From Hyphomonas sp. (GTDB taxonomy: Bacteria > Pseudomonadota > Alphaproteobacteria > Caulobacterales > Hyphomonadaceae): a stretch of DNA of 64,000 nucleotides. The DNA is taken from NCBI RefSeq assembly GCF_018402285.1, contig NZ_JAGYJH010000003.1, positions 558,001 to 622,000 on the forward strand, read 5' to 3'. Shown piece by piece: positions 1-8,655 of this stretch; within the stretch, counting starts at the first letter, position 1, and each line of letters begins with the position of its first letter. The notes under the pieces are model-generated. The model searched no databases and had not been told where the DNA came from. It saw only the letters and a program-made list of their open reading frames with translations. The translations under genes were made by a program, and so were the position numbers.

Positions 1-1548
1 GAGTTCAAGCGCATCGGCGAGGACTACAAGGCCCAGATCATCGATGACATCATTCCGCCCGGCGAAGCCATCACGGTCTACAAGCAGGGCAACTGGTTTG
101 ACCTCTGCCGCGGCCCCCACCTTCCGTCCACGGGCAAACTGCCCAAGGCGTTCAAGCTGATGAAGCTCGCCGGTGCCTACTGGCGCGGCGACCACCGCAA
201 TGAAATGCTCCAGCGGATGTACGGCACGGCCTGGGCGAGCGAGAAAGACCTCAAGGAACATCTCACGCGCCTGGAAGAGGCCGAAAAACGCGACCACCGG
301 AAACTCGGTGCCCAGCTTGATCTGTTCCACCTCGATGGCATGGCAGCGGCGGGCTCGGTCTTCTGGCACCCGAATGGCTTTCAGGTCTGGCGCCAGATCG
401 AAGCTTACATGCGCCGGCGCCTGGATACGTCGGGCTATGAGGAAATCAAGACGCCGCAGCTAATGGACTCCGTGCAGTGGGAGAAGTCCGGCCACTGGGG
501 CAAGTATCGCGAGAACATGTTCATTGTGCCGGATTTTATTCCGGAGGGAGACGAAGGTGTAGAGATCTCCGTGCCCGAAAATGCAAAGCTCATGGCGCTG
601 AAACCGATGAACTGCCCGGCGCATGTCGAGGTGTTCAAGTCCGGCCAGAAATCCTATCGCGACCTGCCGCTCCGCCTTGCCGAGTTCGGATGCTGTCACC
701 GCAACGAACCGCACGGCGCCATCCACGGCATCATGCGGGTGCGCCAGTTCACGCAGGACGACGCGCACATCTTCTGCCGCGAAGACCAGATCGTTGAGGA
801 ATCGATCCAGTTCTGCCGTCTGCTGGAAAGCGTCTACCGCGATTTCGGCTTCGAGAAGATTGCGGTCAAACTCTCCACGCGTCCCGATGTGCGCGCTGGC
901 GATGATGCGACATGGGACCGGGCCGAGAACGGCCTCAAGGCGGCGGTTGATGCCGCTGGCCTGCCTTGCGAATTGTTGCCGGGCGAGGGCGCGTTCTATG
1001 GCCCCAAGCTCGAATTCCAGCTGACGGATGCCATTGGCCGGGTCTGGCAGTGCGGCACGCTCCAGCTCGACTATGTGCTGCCCGAACGTCTGGGGGCTGA
1101 GTATATTGCCTCCGATGGGTCGAAACAGCGTCCCGTGATGCTTCACCGCGCGATCCTTGGCTCCATGGAACGGTTCATCGGTATCCTGATCGAGGAGTTT
1201 GCCGGGGCCTTCCCGATCTGGCTGGCGCCGGTTCAGGTTGTGGTCGCTGCGATTTCGGATGATGCGGCCGGCGCATATGCCGAAGAGGTCGCTGCAGAGC
1301 TACGCAGGACGGGCCTCAGGGTGGAGGTCGACCGGCGCAACGAGACGATCAACTACAAGGTTCGTGAGCATTCCCTGCAGAAGGTCCCGGTCATTGCGGT
1401 GGTTGGCGCGCGGGAGGCCGAAGAACGCAAACTCGCCCTTCGCCGCCTTGGCTCGAACGGCCAGCAGGTCATCACGCTGGACGAAGCGCTTGTCTCGCTT
1501 ACCGTTGAGGCGCTGCCGCCGGACCTCAAGCGCGCGCGCGGCAGCTAA
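1..1548 (+). CDS. thrS: Threonine--tRNA ligase, 3' part (5' end outside window)
   Basis: This cytoplasmic enzyme charges tRNA-Thr with threonine. The reading frame is open from base 1, so the N-terminal TGS part and start codon lie upstream of the window; about 515 codons are present against roughly 640-650 for a full ThrS. Visible marks are the editing-domain end (GPHLPSTG, then [14 protein letters not shown]), the zinc ligand region [10 protein letters not shown], class II motif 2 ([10 protein letters not shown] followed by [14 protein letters not shown]), motif 3 ([14 protein letters not shown]) and the C-terminal anticodon-binding domain. The stop is followed after six bases by the next gene, so the two may be co-transcribed. 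Identity is very secure. Confidence 0.97.
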   Translation, partial: EFKRIGEDYKAQIIDDIIPPGEAITVYKQGNWFDLCRGPHLPSTGKLPKAFKLMKLAGAYWRGDHRNEMLQRMYGTAWASEKDLKEHLTRLEEAEKRDHRKLGAQLDLFHLDGMAAAGSVFWHPNGFQVWRQIEAYMRRRLDTSGYEEIKTPQLMDSVQWEKSGHWGKYRENMFIVPDFIPEGDEGVEISVPENAKLMALKPMNCPAHVEVFKSGQKSYRDLPLRLAEFGCCHRNEPHGAIHGIMRVRQFTQDDAHIFCREDQIVEESIQFCRLLESVYRDFGFEKIAVKLSTRPDVRAGDDATWDRAENGLKAAVDAAGLPCELLPGEGAFYGPKLEFQLTDAIGRVWQCGTLQLDYVLPERLGAEYIASDGSKQRPVMLHRAILGSMERFIGILIEEFAGAFPIWLAPVQVVVAAISDDAAGAYAEEVAAELRRTGLRVEVDRRNETINYKVREHSLQKVPVIAVVGAREAEERKLALRRLGSNGQQVITLDEALVSLTVEALPPDLKRARGS

Positions 1549-1554
1549 GGGCCG

Positions 1555-2835
1555 ATGACAACCCCGCGATCAGCGGTCAGAGTGGACAGAATGGCTTACG
1601 GACCTGTCTTTGCCGGACTGCTGCTGCTCTGGCCGCTGCTCGCCGTACTCGGCACGCTCGGCTTTGCCCCGTTGCTCGGGCTGACCGGCATTGCCGCGCT
1701 GCTCCTGGCGCGGCCGAAGATGCCGCCGCCGGTCTATGCACTCTTTGCGATCGCCTTTATCGGCTGGGCCGCGATCAGCGAAATCTGGTCGCCGGCCACC
1801 ACCCAGCTTGTCAGCGGCAGTCTCATTGAGGGCAACTTTGCTATCGGCGCGCGCAGCATCGTGGTGGTCCTGACGGCCACCTTCGCCATGCTGACGATTG
1901 CTGGCGCGATGCGGTCCCAGCTTGGCCCACAGACCCGGAAGTGGGTTTATGGCGTCCTCATCCTGCAGGGTGGGCTCGTCTTCATTTCGGCCCTCGTGGC
2001 CCGGCCCGCGCTTGCCCTGATCTATGGGGATGATCCCAATCACGCAGTCAACGGCGTGCAGAATATCGGCCGGAACATGAACACCTTTGCGGTGGTCCTG
2101 CCGATCCTTGCAGCCGCCTCCGGCGCCCGGCGTGACCGGCTCGGTCTGCTGGCGGCTTCCGGTCTTGTCCTGATGACGCTGTTTGCTGCGCTGATGATGG
2201 ACAATCACTCCGCCGTCTTTGCAGTATGCGGCATGCTGGGCGCGTTCCTGTTGATACGTGTCCTGCCCAAAACCGGCTTTCGATGGCTGTTCGGCCTGAT
2301 CGCGGGTCATATTGCGGCGGCCCCGTTTATGGTCAGCCTTTTCATCCGCCTGATGGCCGGACTTGATGGCGTTCTGCCGCCTTCCTTCAGATCACGCTTC
2401 TGGTCATGGGAAGTCGTGATGAGCCGCATCGGTGAAACGCCGTATACCGGGCACGGCCTGATGGCGACGCGCACCTGGCGCGACACCTATGCAGACTATC
2501 CTGCCTGGGCCGCGCAGCTTCCGGAGTTCTGGAAACAATACCCTGTGGTGCCCGGCCACCCGCATAACATGCCTCTGCAGATATGGGCTGAAACCGGCTT
2601 CATCGGCGCCATGCTTGCAGCGTTCGCAATCACGGTGATCGGTTTCCGGCTCCCGCGACCGGCTGAGCTGCGCCCGGAAATCCGGTTCGCCATCGCTGGG
2701 ATGGCAGGCGCTGTCTTCAGTATCTTCAACTTTTCCTACAGCGTCTGGAACGAGGCATTCTGGTCCGGGCTAGCCTTGGCTGTCGCGATGCTGATCCTCC
2801 TGCACCGCAGTGGAAAGGCGGGCGGGCCGGCATGA
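1555..2835 (+). CDS. O-antigen ligase / polymerase family membrane protein
   Basis: This 426-residue protein is almost entirely hydrophobic, with about ten to twelve predicted membrane segments. It carries the sequence HPHNMPLQIWAETG near residues 338-351, which is the conserved His-containing periplasmic loop of the Wzy_C/WaaL O-antigen ligase superfamily. Such proteins join or polymerise undecaprenyl-linked glycans at the periplasmic face of the inner membrane. It starts six bases after thrS and overlaps the following glycosyltransferase by four bases (ATGA), so the pair is translationally coupled and probably works on the same surface polysaccharide. Whether it is a ligase or a Wzy polymerase cannot be decided from sequence alone. 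Confidence 0.8.
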   Translation: MTTPRSAVRVDRMAYGPVFAGLLLLWPLLAVLGTLGFAPLLGLTGIAALLLARPKMPPPVYALFAIAFIGWAAISEIWSPATTQLVSGSLIEGNFAIGARSIVVVLTATFAMLTIAGAMRSQLGPQTRKWVYGVLILQGGLVFISALVARPALALIYGDDPNHAVNGVQNIGRNMNTFAVVLPILAAASGARRDRLGLLAASGLVLMTLFAALMMDNHSAVFAVCGMLGAFLLIRVLPKTGFRWLFGLIAGHIAAAPFMVSLFIRLMAGLDGVLPPSFRSRFWSWEVVMSRIGETPYTGHGLMATRTWRDTYADYPAWAAQLPEFWKQYPVVPGHPHNMPLQIWAETGFIGAMLAAFAITVIGFRLPRPAELRPEIRFAIAGMAGAVFSIFNFSYSVWNEAFWSGLALAVAMLILLHRSGKAGGPA

Positions 2836-3638
2836 CCGAGCAGGTCGCCGCGCTGGTCGTGACGTATCACACCGGTCCGCGGCTCAGTGAATGCCTGTAT
2901 GCCCTCAAGGCCGATCCGGCGATCTCGGAGATCGTGATCGTGGACAACGGCAATCCGGCGGGAGTCAGGGATTGGCTCAAGGGTTTTGTGGCCGCTTGCG
3001 CCGGACGGGCAAAGCTGATCGCGCTGGACAATCCCGGCTTTGGCGCAGCGGTCAATCGTGCGTCCAGGGAAACGGCGGCCGGGATGCTGCTGGTGATCAA
3101 TCCGGACTGTGTGATCCGCCGCAGATCGGTTGAGCAGTTGGCCGCCGCCCTTGACGGGGCTCCGGTGCCAGCGATTGCTGGCGGACGTATCTTCGGCATC
3201 GATGGCCGGGAGCAGCGGGGTGCCCGCCGCAATACGCTTACTCTGGCGGTGGCCCTGGGCGTTTCGCGCTGGGTGCTCGATAGTGAACCTGCACCTTCTG
3301 CACCGGTCCGCGTGGGCGCGATTTCCGGCGCGTTCTTCATGATCCGGCGCGCCGATTTCGTTCAGCTGGGCGGATTTGATGAGGGGTATTTCCTGCATGT
3401 GGAAGATGTGGACCTTTGCCGCCGTGCCATTGAAGCGGGCGGCGCGGTCATCTACCAGCCATGTGCGGGCGCGCTGCACTACACGTCCACTTCAGACGTG
3501 CCCTCGGCGAGGGTTCAGTCGCATAAGGCAAGAAGCCTGGCGCGATACTTCCGGAAGTTTGCGCGAGGGCCGTTCGAGCGCTTGCTTGTGGAACTGGCAG
3601 TTCCGTTCATCCGGCTGGCCCTTTGGCTGCGGCGCTGA
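2832..3638 (+). CDS. Family 2 glycosyltransferase (rhamnosyltransferase-like)
   Basis: A 268-residue GT-A fold transferase. The N-terminus LVVTYHTG, the IVIVDNG strand, the NPGFGAAVNR stretch and the metal-binding INPDC motif are all typical of GT2 enzymes, as is the later GAFFMIRRADF...GGFDEGYFLHVEDVDLCRR acceptor/base region. It would transfer a sugar from a nucleotide donor to a glycan or lipid acceptor on the cytoplasmic side of the membrane. It overlaps the O-antigen ligase by four bases. The combination suggests a small surface-glycan operon. The exact sugar is unknown; rhamnosyltransferases are the nearest family I recognise. Confidence 0.85.
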   Translation: MTEQVAALVVTYHTGPRLSECLYALKADPAISEIVIVDNGNPAGVRDWLKGFVAACAGRAKLIALDNPGFGAAVNRASRETAAGMLLVINPDCVIRRRSVEQLAAALDGAPVPAIAGGRIFGIDGREQRGARRNTLTLAVALGVSRWVLDSEPAPSAPVRVGAISGAFFMIRRADFVQLGGFDEGYFLHVEDVDLCRRAIEAGGAVIYQPCAGALHYTSTSDVPSARVQSHKARSLARYFRKFARGPFERLLVELAVPFIRLALWLRR

Positions 3639-3651
3639 CCCGCCGGCCAAG

Positions 3652-3681
3652 AAAAAACCCCGGCCTGAGCCGGGGTTTCTC
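3652..3681. terminator. Bidirectional intrinsic terminator
   Basis: A stem CCCCGGC / GCCGGGG (3658-3664 with 3669-3675) has a ctga loop, is preceded by AAAAAA and followed by TTTCT. It lies between the converging glycosyltransferase and rpmE genes and can serve both. Confidence 0.8.
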
Positions 3682-3709
3682 ACGCAACACATCGCGCAGG
3701 CAGATTGCC

Positions 3710-3928
3710 TTACACGAAGCCTTTGAACTTGTCCTTGAAGCGCGAAACGCGGCCGCCGCGGTCCAGGGACTTGCCCTCGCCGCCGGTCCAGGCCGGGTGC
3801 ACTTTGGGGTCGATGTCGAGGACCATGCGGTCACCCTCTTTGCCCCAGGTGGAGCGGGTCTGGTACTCGGTGCCATCTGTCATCACCACGGTGATGAAGT
3901 GATAGTCGGGATGCCCTTCTTTTTTCAT
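3710..3928 (-). CDS. rpmE: 50S ribosomal protein L31
   Basis: A 72-residue protein beginning [19 protein letters not shown] and containing [13 protein letters not shown], both signatures of bacterial L31. It is a component of the large ribosomal subunit at the central protuberance. No CxxC zinc motif is present, so this is the zinc-free form (C- type). The start at 3928 is chosen because the family begins with MKK and a GAGAGAGG purine tract lies upstream; a longer in-frame start eleven codons earlier does not fit the family. It is transcribed away from the ABC exporter and ends at a shared terminator. Confidence 0.95.
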   Translation of the reverse strand: MKKEGHPDYHFITVVMTDGTEYQTRSTWGKEGDRMVLDIDPKVHPAWTGGEGKSLDRGGRVSRFKDKFKGFV

Positions 3929-4100
3929 GGCCTGGGCCTCTCTCTCATAAACGGTTCGCAACGGGTTGACGCAGCTGGGTGCGCTGGCATGTCTCAGCCG
4001 GAATTAGAAGTGGGCCGTATAAGGGAAAGGTTTGGCGCCCGCAAGAGGTGCTGACAGGGATTCGGCGCCCGCCGGTCCAAAAGGGAGAAACGACAGGCCA

Positions 4101-5933
4101 ATGGCCGATTCCAGCCCAACCATCGTGGACGATCGGCGCACAGCCCTGCCCGAAGGCGGGGAAGCAATCGGCCGTCCACGGGGGCGCAGCCTGAAGCCGC
4201 TGGCCCTGCTCTGGCCCTATGCACGCCGCCACTGGATCACGGTGACAGTTGCGCTGGTCTTCCTGCTGGCTGCAGCGGCCCTGAGCCTTGCCATCCCGAT
4301 GCTGCTTGGTCGGGCGGCCGATGCCGGCCAGCGGGCAGGGGCTGATCCGGCGCTGCTCAAGGCGTTGATCGACCAGGCCTTCCTCTGGGTCTTTGCGGCC
4401 GCGGTGGGTTCGGGCGTTCTGGGCGCCATCCGCTTCTATTTCGTTTCGCGCTTTGGCGAGCGGATTGCCGCGGACCTTCGCCGTGATCTTTATGCTCATC
4501 TGCTGCGCCTTTCCCCAGCCTATCACGCCAAGATGCGGTCGGGCGAAGCGGTTTCGCGGCTGACGGCGGACATTACGCTGCTGGAGACGTTCCTTGGCTC
4601 GTCGGCCTCGCTGGCGGCGCGCACCTTGATGACGACGACCGGGGCGCTGGCCTTGATGCTGGCGGTCAACTGGCAGCTGGGGCTGACACTGCTCGCGATG
4701 CTGCCGGTGGCGATCCTGCCGATCATGATCATCGGGCGGACAATCCGGAAGATGTCTAACGAGGCCCAGTCACGCCTGGCGGACGCGGGCGCAGAAGCGG
4801 CCGAGACGCTCGACTCGATCGAACTCGTACAGGCCTATGGCCGCGAAGGCGGCCAGCTCTCAACCTTCCAGCGGGCGATCGAGGCGACCTTTGCCGCCGC
4901 CATGCGTCGCACGGGTGCGCGCGCGATCATGATCGTGCTGGTGTCGGTACTCCTTTTCGGCGGCTTTACCGGGGTGCTCTGGATGGGCGCGCGGGCCGTG
5001 GCGAGCGGGGAGATGAGTTTTGGCGACCTGGCGACGATGGTGATGTATGCCGCTTTTGCAGGCTCGGGCCTTGGCATGCTGGCGGAAGTCTATGGCGAAG
5101 TGATGCGGGCGGCCGGCGCGGCGGACCGGGCGGCGGAAGTCCTCCGCGCGGTGCCGGAAATTTCGGCGCCTTCCAGCCCAAAGGCGATGCCTGAAAAAGG
5201 GCAGGGCGCGCTCAGCTTTGACAAGGTCACGTTCCGGTATGGTGAAGGCTCTGCGTCTGCGCTGGAGGAGTTCTCCCTCACTGTGAAGCCTGGAGAATTC
5301 GTGGCGCTCGTTGGCCCAAGCGGTGCGGGAAAAACGACGGTTTTCCGGCTGGCGCTTCGCCTGTTTGATCCGCAAACGGGTGAAATAAAGCTCGACGGGG
5401 TCTCTTCGACCGAGGCCGATCCGCGCGACTGGCGGCGCTGCTTTGCCTACGCGCCACAGGAGTCGGCGTTGTTTACAGGCACGGCGGCCGACAACATCCG
5501 GTTTGGCGACGAAGGGGCGGATAATGCTCTGCTGGAGCAGGCGGCCCGGATGGCTGAGGCGATGGGCTTTCTGGACGAGAAGGAAGGCCTTGCGACCGAG
5601 CTTGGCCAGAAGGGGCGCAGCCTTTCAGGCGGCCAGCGCCAGCGGATTGCGCTGGCCCGCGCGCTGGTGCGCAATGCGCCGGTGCTGCTGCTGGACGAGG
5701 CGACCTCGGCGCTCGATTCCGAAAGTGAAGCGGCTGTGCGCCGGGCGATCGAAAATGCGGCCACCGGCCGCACGACGCTGGTGATTGCCCACCGCCTCTC
5801 CACCGTGCGCCGGGCCGACCGCATCCTCGTGATGGACCATGGCCGCATCGTCGAAGAAGGCACGCATGACAGCCTGGTGACCAAAGGCGGGCTTTATGCG
5901 CGCCTGGCAGAACTTCAGTTCACGGAGCGCTAA
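4101..5933 (+). CDS. ABC exporter, fused permease-ATPase (MsbA/ABCB type)
   Basis: A half-transporter of 610 residues. Residues about 35-330 form six membrane helices of a type I exporter domain (ALLWPYARRHW..., RIAADLRRDLYAHLLRLSPAYH coupling region). The C-terminal ATPase shows Walker A GPSGAGKTT (about residue 405), signature LSGGQRQR (about 508), Walker B LLLDEATSALD and the switch His in AHRLST. It would work as a homodimer exporting a lipid or drug-like substrate from the inner leaflet; substrate is not evident. The start at 4101 is preferred over an in-frame ATG at 4032 because a GGGAG element lies upstream and the family homology begins here. Its stop overlaps a convergent small gene. 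Confidence 0.88.
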   Translation: MADSSPTIVDDRRTALPEGGEAIGRPRGRSLKPLALLWPYARRHWITVTVALVFLLAAAALSLAIPMLLGRAADAGQRAGADPALLKALIDQAFLWVFAAAVGSGVLGAIRFYFVSRFGERIAADLRRDLYAHLLRLSPAYHAKMRSGEAVSRLTADITLLETFLGSSASLAARTLMTTTGALALMLAVNWQLGLTLLAMLPVAILPIMIIGRTIRKMSNEAQSRLADAGAEAAETLDSIELVQAYGREGGQLSTFQRAIEATFAAAMRRTGARAIMIVLVSVLLFGGFTGVLWMGARAVASGEMSFGDLATMVMYAAFAGSGLGMLAEVYGEVMRAAGAADRAAEVLRAVPEISAPSSPKAMPEKGQGALSFDKVTFRYGEGSASALEEFSLTVKPGEFVALVGPSGAGKTTVFRLALRLFDPQTGEIKLDGVSSTEADPRDWRRCFAYAPQESALFTGTAADNIRFGDEGADNALLEQAARMAEAMGFLDEKEGLATELGQKGRSLSGGQRQRIALARALVRNAPVLLLDEATSALDSESEAAVRRAIENAATGRTTLVIAHRLSTVRRADRILVMDHGRIVEEGTHDSLVTKGGLYARLAELQFTER

Positions 5934-6106
5934 GGCGTCAGGCCTTCAGACTTTTTCCGGTCCCGCTTGATGGCGCCATCAAGCGAGAAGGAGAAAGCCA
6001 GCGACAAGATCAGCGGCACCCAGATCGGGAGGGTTCCAAGGCCGGGCGCCTCCAGCGCCGCAGCCAGATGATCATCCACGCACCACCATAAAAGCCAGAG
6101 CCACAT
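5930..6106 (-). CDS. Small membrane protein, 58 residues, unknown
   Basis: This short gene begins with MWLWLLWWCVDD and contains a second hydrophobic stretch (TLPIWVPLILSLAFSFSL) followed by a very basic, charged tail (IKRDRKKSEG). It therefore looks like a two-segment inner-membrane protein. An excellent ribosome binding site, AAAGGAGG, sits five bases upstream of the ATG at 6106, which is the main reason to call it real and to reject longer in-frame starts. Its stop codon overlaps the stop region of the convergent ABC exporter by four bases. No family is recognised and no function is proposed. Confidence 0.65.
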   Translation of the reverse strand: MWLWLLWWCVDDHLAAALEAPGLGTLPIWVPLILSLAFSFSLDGAIKRDRKKSEGLTP

Positions 6107-6199
6107 ATGAGCCTCCTTTGAGTTTGAGGGAGTGAGTTTAATCTGCGGGGGAGCGGAGGGATATGGGGGTGATTGCGATGGTTTGCCCTTAAGCAGCAC

Positions 6200-6262
6200 C
6201 CCTTTCCTCCCCTGCGAAACGGGGGAGGTGGCAGACGGCGTCAACCAGCTGACGGAGGGGGG
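6200..6262. repeat. Intergenic palindromic repeat (GACGGCGTC type)
   Basis: A hairpin CCTCCCC / GGGGGAGG (6206-6212 with 6221-6228) is followed by GCAGACGGCGTC and CTGACGGAGGG. This composite resembles a short repeat I know from intergenic regions of many alphaproteobacterial genomes. Copy number in this genome cannot be tested here. Confidence 0.5.
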
Positions 6263-6282
6263 GCTTGGGCGTTGATTCCTGC

Positions 6283-6690
6283 TCAGGCCTGCGGCCTTGC
6301 TTTTTCGTCGAGCCGGCAGAGGAGCGCGTCGGTCCACGGCGCGAGACGTTTCAGGATGCTGGCGGGAACGGGGAAGTCCTTCAGCTTAGAGCGGGCATGA
6401 CGGCGCAGGAGGCGCGCGAGGCGCGGAGCGTGTTTTTTCCTGATGGTTGAGGACGAGGGCGAGACGCCGGGCGGCTTCCATCATCAGGGCCCATTGGACG
6501 AAGGGGGTATCCAAGCCGTTGCTGTTTGAGGCGCGCTTGAGGGTGTCCATGAGTTCGGTGAGGCGGAAGAGCGTGTCGCGGCGACCCTGTCGAACTTGTG
6601 GGGGACCACGCCGCGCAGGAAGACGCGCAGCGCACCGAGGAAGGCGGCGATGCGGGTCCAGAGTTCCGGGCGGGGCGCGGTGATGTCCAT
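6283..6690 (-). pseudogene. Frameshifted remnant of an unrecognised gene
   Basis: Reading down from an ATG at 6690 gives MDITAPRPELWTRIAAFLGA and about twenty more residues. After HKFDRV the sense continues one frame over (DTLFRLTELMDTLKRASNSN, then FVQWALMMEAARRLALVLNH). After a second shift it continues a third time (RRHARSKLKDFPVPASILKR...) to a TGA at 6283-6285. Each segment has protein-like composition and they join into one plausible protein of about 135 residues. At least two single-base changes break it. I do not recognise the family. Sequencing error is possible, but two breaks in 400 bases beside several repeats favour true decay. Confidence 0.5.
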
Positions 6691-6818
6691 GCGCTGAAGA
6701 TGGGGCGTGGTTGAGTGGGGAGGATAAGGTGCCTTAAGAATTTTCGTCCGCCTTCCCGGTTTTGCCGCAGGCGAAGACCGGGAGCCAGGGAGGGCTTAGT
6801 ACTGCTTGGCTTTCTGGG

Positions 6819-6849
6819 TCCCGGATATTTGCTCTCGCAAATTCCGGGA
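6819..6849. repeat. Palindromic repeat, CCCGGA...TCCGGG hairpin
   Basis: The arms CCCGGATATTTGC (6820-6832) and GCAAATTCCGGG (6837-6848) pair around a tctc loop with one bulge. It is followed by ATGACACG. The form matches a common dispersed intergenic hairpin of alphaproteobacteria. Confidence 0.55.
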
Positions 6850-6942
6850 TGACACGTTTAGGGGGTGTGCAGAGGTAGGATAGGGGCGCGGTTGTCCACG
6901 CTGTAGCCGCCCTCACTTCCCATCTCTGCGCGATGGGCTCCT

Positions 6943-6961
6943 CCTCTCCCAGAGGGAGAGG
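6943..6961. repeat. CCTCTCCC / GGGAGAGG hairpin repeat
   Basis: An eight-base perfect stem with a three-base loop lies just downstream of the monooxygenase stop. There is no T tract on either side, so it is called a repeat and not a terminator, although it could act as a transcript-end hairpin. Confidence 0.45.
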
Positions 6962-6995
6962 GGTTCAGCGTTGCGTTTGGATGAAGCGCAGCGGA

Positions 6996-8495
6996 TTACT
7001 CGGCGGCTTGCAGGGCAGGTTTTGCGGCGGCCTTCGTGGATGGGATGTGGAACTGCATGACGCCGTCTTCGATGGGCAGCTCGCGCAGGTTTTTCCGGTC
7101 GGTGAAATAGCTCTGGTGGAGCTTCCAGGGGGGCTCTGTATGCTGGCGGGGGAACTGGTCCATCACGCGCTGGAAATAGCCCGAGGAGAAATCGACGAAG
7201 GGTTCGGTCTCGTTCGGGAAGGCGGCGAGATAGGGCATGGCAGAGGTTGCGCCTTTCTCGTCCATCAGGTTGATCAGACGGCTGACATATTCGCTCGTAA
7301 GGTCGGCTTTCAGCGTCCAGGAGGCGTTGGTGTAGCCGAAGGTGACCGCGAGGTTTGGCACGTTCGAGAGCATCACGCCTTTATAGTTCAGCAGGTGGCC
7401 CGGATCGACCTTCGCCCCGTCGAGCGAGACGGAGACACCGTTCATGAATACGAGGTTAAGGCCGGTGGCGGTGACGATGATGTCGGCTTCCAGTTCCTTG
7501 CCGGATTTCAGCAGGATGCCTTTTTCGGTGAATCGGTCGATATGGTCGGTCTCGACGCTGGCCTTGCCTGACTTCAGGGAGTTGAACAGATCAGAGTCCG
7601 GCACAAGGCAGAGGCGCTGTTCCCACGGATTGTAGGAGGGGGTGAAGTGTTTCTCCACGTCATAATCCGGGCCGAGCTGCTCGCGCACCATGCCGAGCAG
7701 GCGCTCGCGCGCCTTGGCTGGGTTCTTGCGTGTCTGGCGGAAGAAGAACTGCTGGAAGGCAACGTTCCGCCAGCGGATGAGGTTATAGGCCCACTGATCG
7801 GGCAGAACCTTACGCAGGAAATTGGCAAAGCCGTCCACCGACGGGCGCGAGACCACATAGGTGGGCGAGCGTTGCAGCATGGTGACATGGCCGGCCTTGT
7901 CCGCCATCGAGGGTACCAGCGTCATGGCGGTGGCGCCAGAGCCGATTACAACGACCTTCTTGCCGGCATAATCGAGATCTTCCGGCCATTTCTGGGGATG
8001 AAGGATCTGTCCACGGAAGGAATCCTCACCCGGAAAGTCCGGACGGTAGCCTTTGTCATAGCTGTAATAGCCCCCGCACATGAAGAGGAAGCGGCAGGTG
8101 GTTTTCTCCTGCGCGCCGGTGACCGTGTTCTCGCTCGTGACGGTCCAGGCCTGGTCGGCGCCCGACCAGTTGGCGGCGACGATCTTTGTGTCGAAGGAGA
8201 TGTGCTTGCGGACGCCGTATTCGTTGGCGGTGTCGTTGACATATTTACGGATGGAGGGGCCGTCGGCGATGGCCTTGGCGTCCGTCCAGGGTTTGAAATT
8301 GTAGCCCAGCGTGTGCATGTCCGAATCCGAGCGGATGCCGGGATAGCGGAAGAGATCCCATGTGCCGCCGATGGCGCTGCGCGCTTCATAGATGCGGTAG
8401 CGTTTGGACGGGCAATGCTTGCCGAGATGGACGGCGGCGCCAATGCCCGAAAGGCCGGCGCCGATGATGAGGATGTCTGTGTCGAGCTGGGTCAT
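6996..8495 (-). CDS. EthA-like Baeyer-Villiger flavin monooxygenase
   Basis: A 499-residue FAD/NADPH enzyme that inserts oxygen next to a ketone to give an ester, or oxidises sulphur compounds. The FAD Rossmann motif GAGLSG is at residues 12-17, the type I Baeyer-Villiger fingerprint FxGxxxHxxxWP is present as FRGQILHPQKWP (160-171), and the NADPH motif GSGATA is at 185-190. Stretches such as GGTWDLFRYPGIRSDSDM, YNPWEQRLCLVP and TATGLNL closely resemble mycobacterial EthA as I remember it. Length also fits that subgroup (about 490). A perfect 22-bp palindrome lies 35 bases upstream of the start. No regulator gene is next to it. The natural substrate is unknown. Confidence 0.9.
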   Translation of the reverse strand: MTQLDTDILIIGAGLSGIGAAVHLGKHCPSKRYRIYEARSAIGGTWDLFRYPGIRSDSDMHTLGYNFKPWTDAKAIADGPSIRKYVNDTANEYGVRKHISFDTKIVAANWSGADQAWTVTSENTVTGAQEKTTCRFLFMCGGYYSYDKGYRPDFPGEDSFRGQILHPQKWPEDLDYAGKKVVVIGSGATAMTLVPSMADKAGHVTMLQRSPTYVVSRPSVDGFANFLRKVLPDQWAYNLIRWRNVAFQQFFFRQTRKNPAKARERLLGMVREQLGPDYDVEKHFTPSYNPWEQRLCLVPDSDLFNSLKSGKASVETDHIDRFTEKGILLKSGKELEADIIVTATGLNLVFMNGVSVSLDGAKVDPGHLLNYKGVMLSNVPNLAVTFGYTNASWTLKADLTSEYVSRLINLMDEKGATSAMPYLAAFPNETEPFVDFSSGYFQRVMDQFPRQHTEPPWKLHQSYFTDRKNLRELPIEDGVMQFHIPSTKAAAKPALQAAE

Positions 8496-8529
8496 GTCCC
8501 CAGATTACGCGATTTTGCCGGGAAAGAAA

Positions 8530-8551
8530 TACGTGACGCGAGCGTCACGTA
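8530..8551. promoter_or_regulatory. Perfect 22-bp palindrome, likely operator of the monooxygenase
   Basis: The arms TACGTGACGC (8530-8539) and GCGTCACGTA (8542-8551) are exact inverted copies separated by GA. It sits between the divergent monooxygenase and DUF2975 genes, 35 bases upstream of the monooxygenase start. The size and symmetry suit a dimeric helix-turn-helix repressor. Confidence 0.6.
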
Positions 8552-8602
8552 AATTTAATTGGCAGAAGGCATGTCAATAACGGGTCGAAAATTCCAATTG
8601 AT

Positions 8603-8617
8603 TTAAGTTAGACTTAA
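8603..8617. promoter_or_regulatory. CtrA-type box TTAA-N7-TTAA
   Basis: TTAA at 8603-8606 and TTAA at 8614-8617 are separated by seven bases, the full consensus of the cell-cycle regulator CtrA. It lies about 40 bases upstream of the DUF2975 start. A second overlapping inverted repeat, TTAAAAC / GTTTTAA (8614-8620 with 8628-8634), could be the binding site of the HTH protein encoded downstream. Confidence 0.45.
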
Positions 8618-8655
8618 AACTATTTAGGTTTTAATTTGAACAGTTGGAGGTGCTC

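Larger units (their letters stand above)
6107..6995. other. Repeat-rich non-coding stretch with one decayed gene
   Basis: This 889-base stretch contains no intact gene. It holds three palindromic intergenic repeats (listed separately) and the remains of one minus-strand gene at 6283-6690. The combination of decay and several different mobile-type short repeats suggests a site that tolerates insertion. Confidence 0.6.

Noticed and set aside
8530-8551. Monooxygenase palindrome as a CRP site
   Set aside because: GTGA and TCAC are separated by eight bases here, not six as in the CRP consensus.
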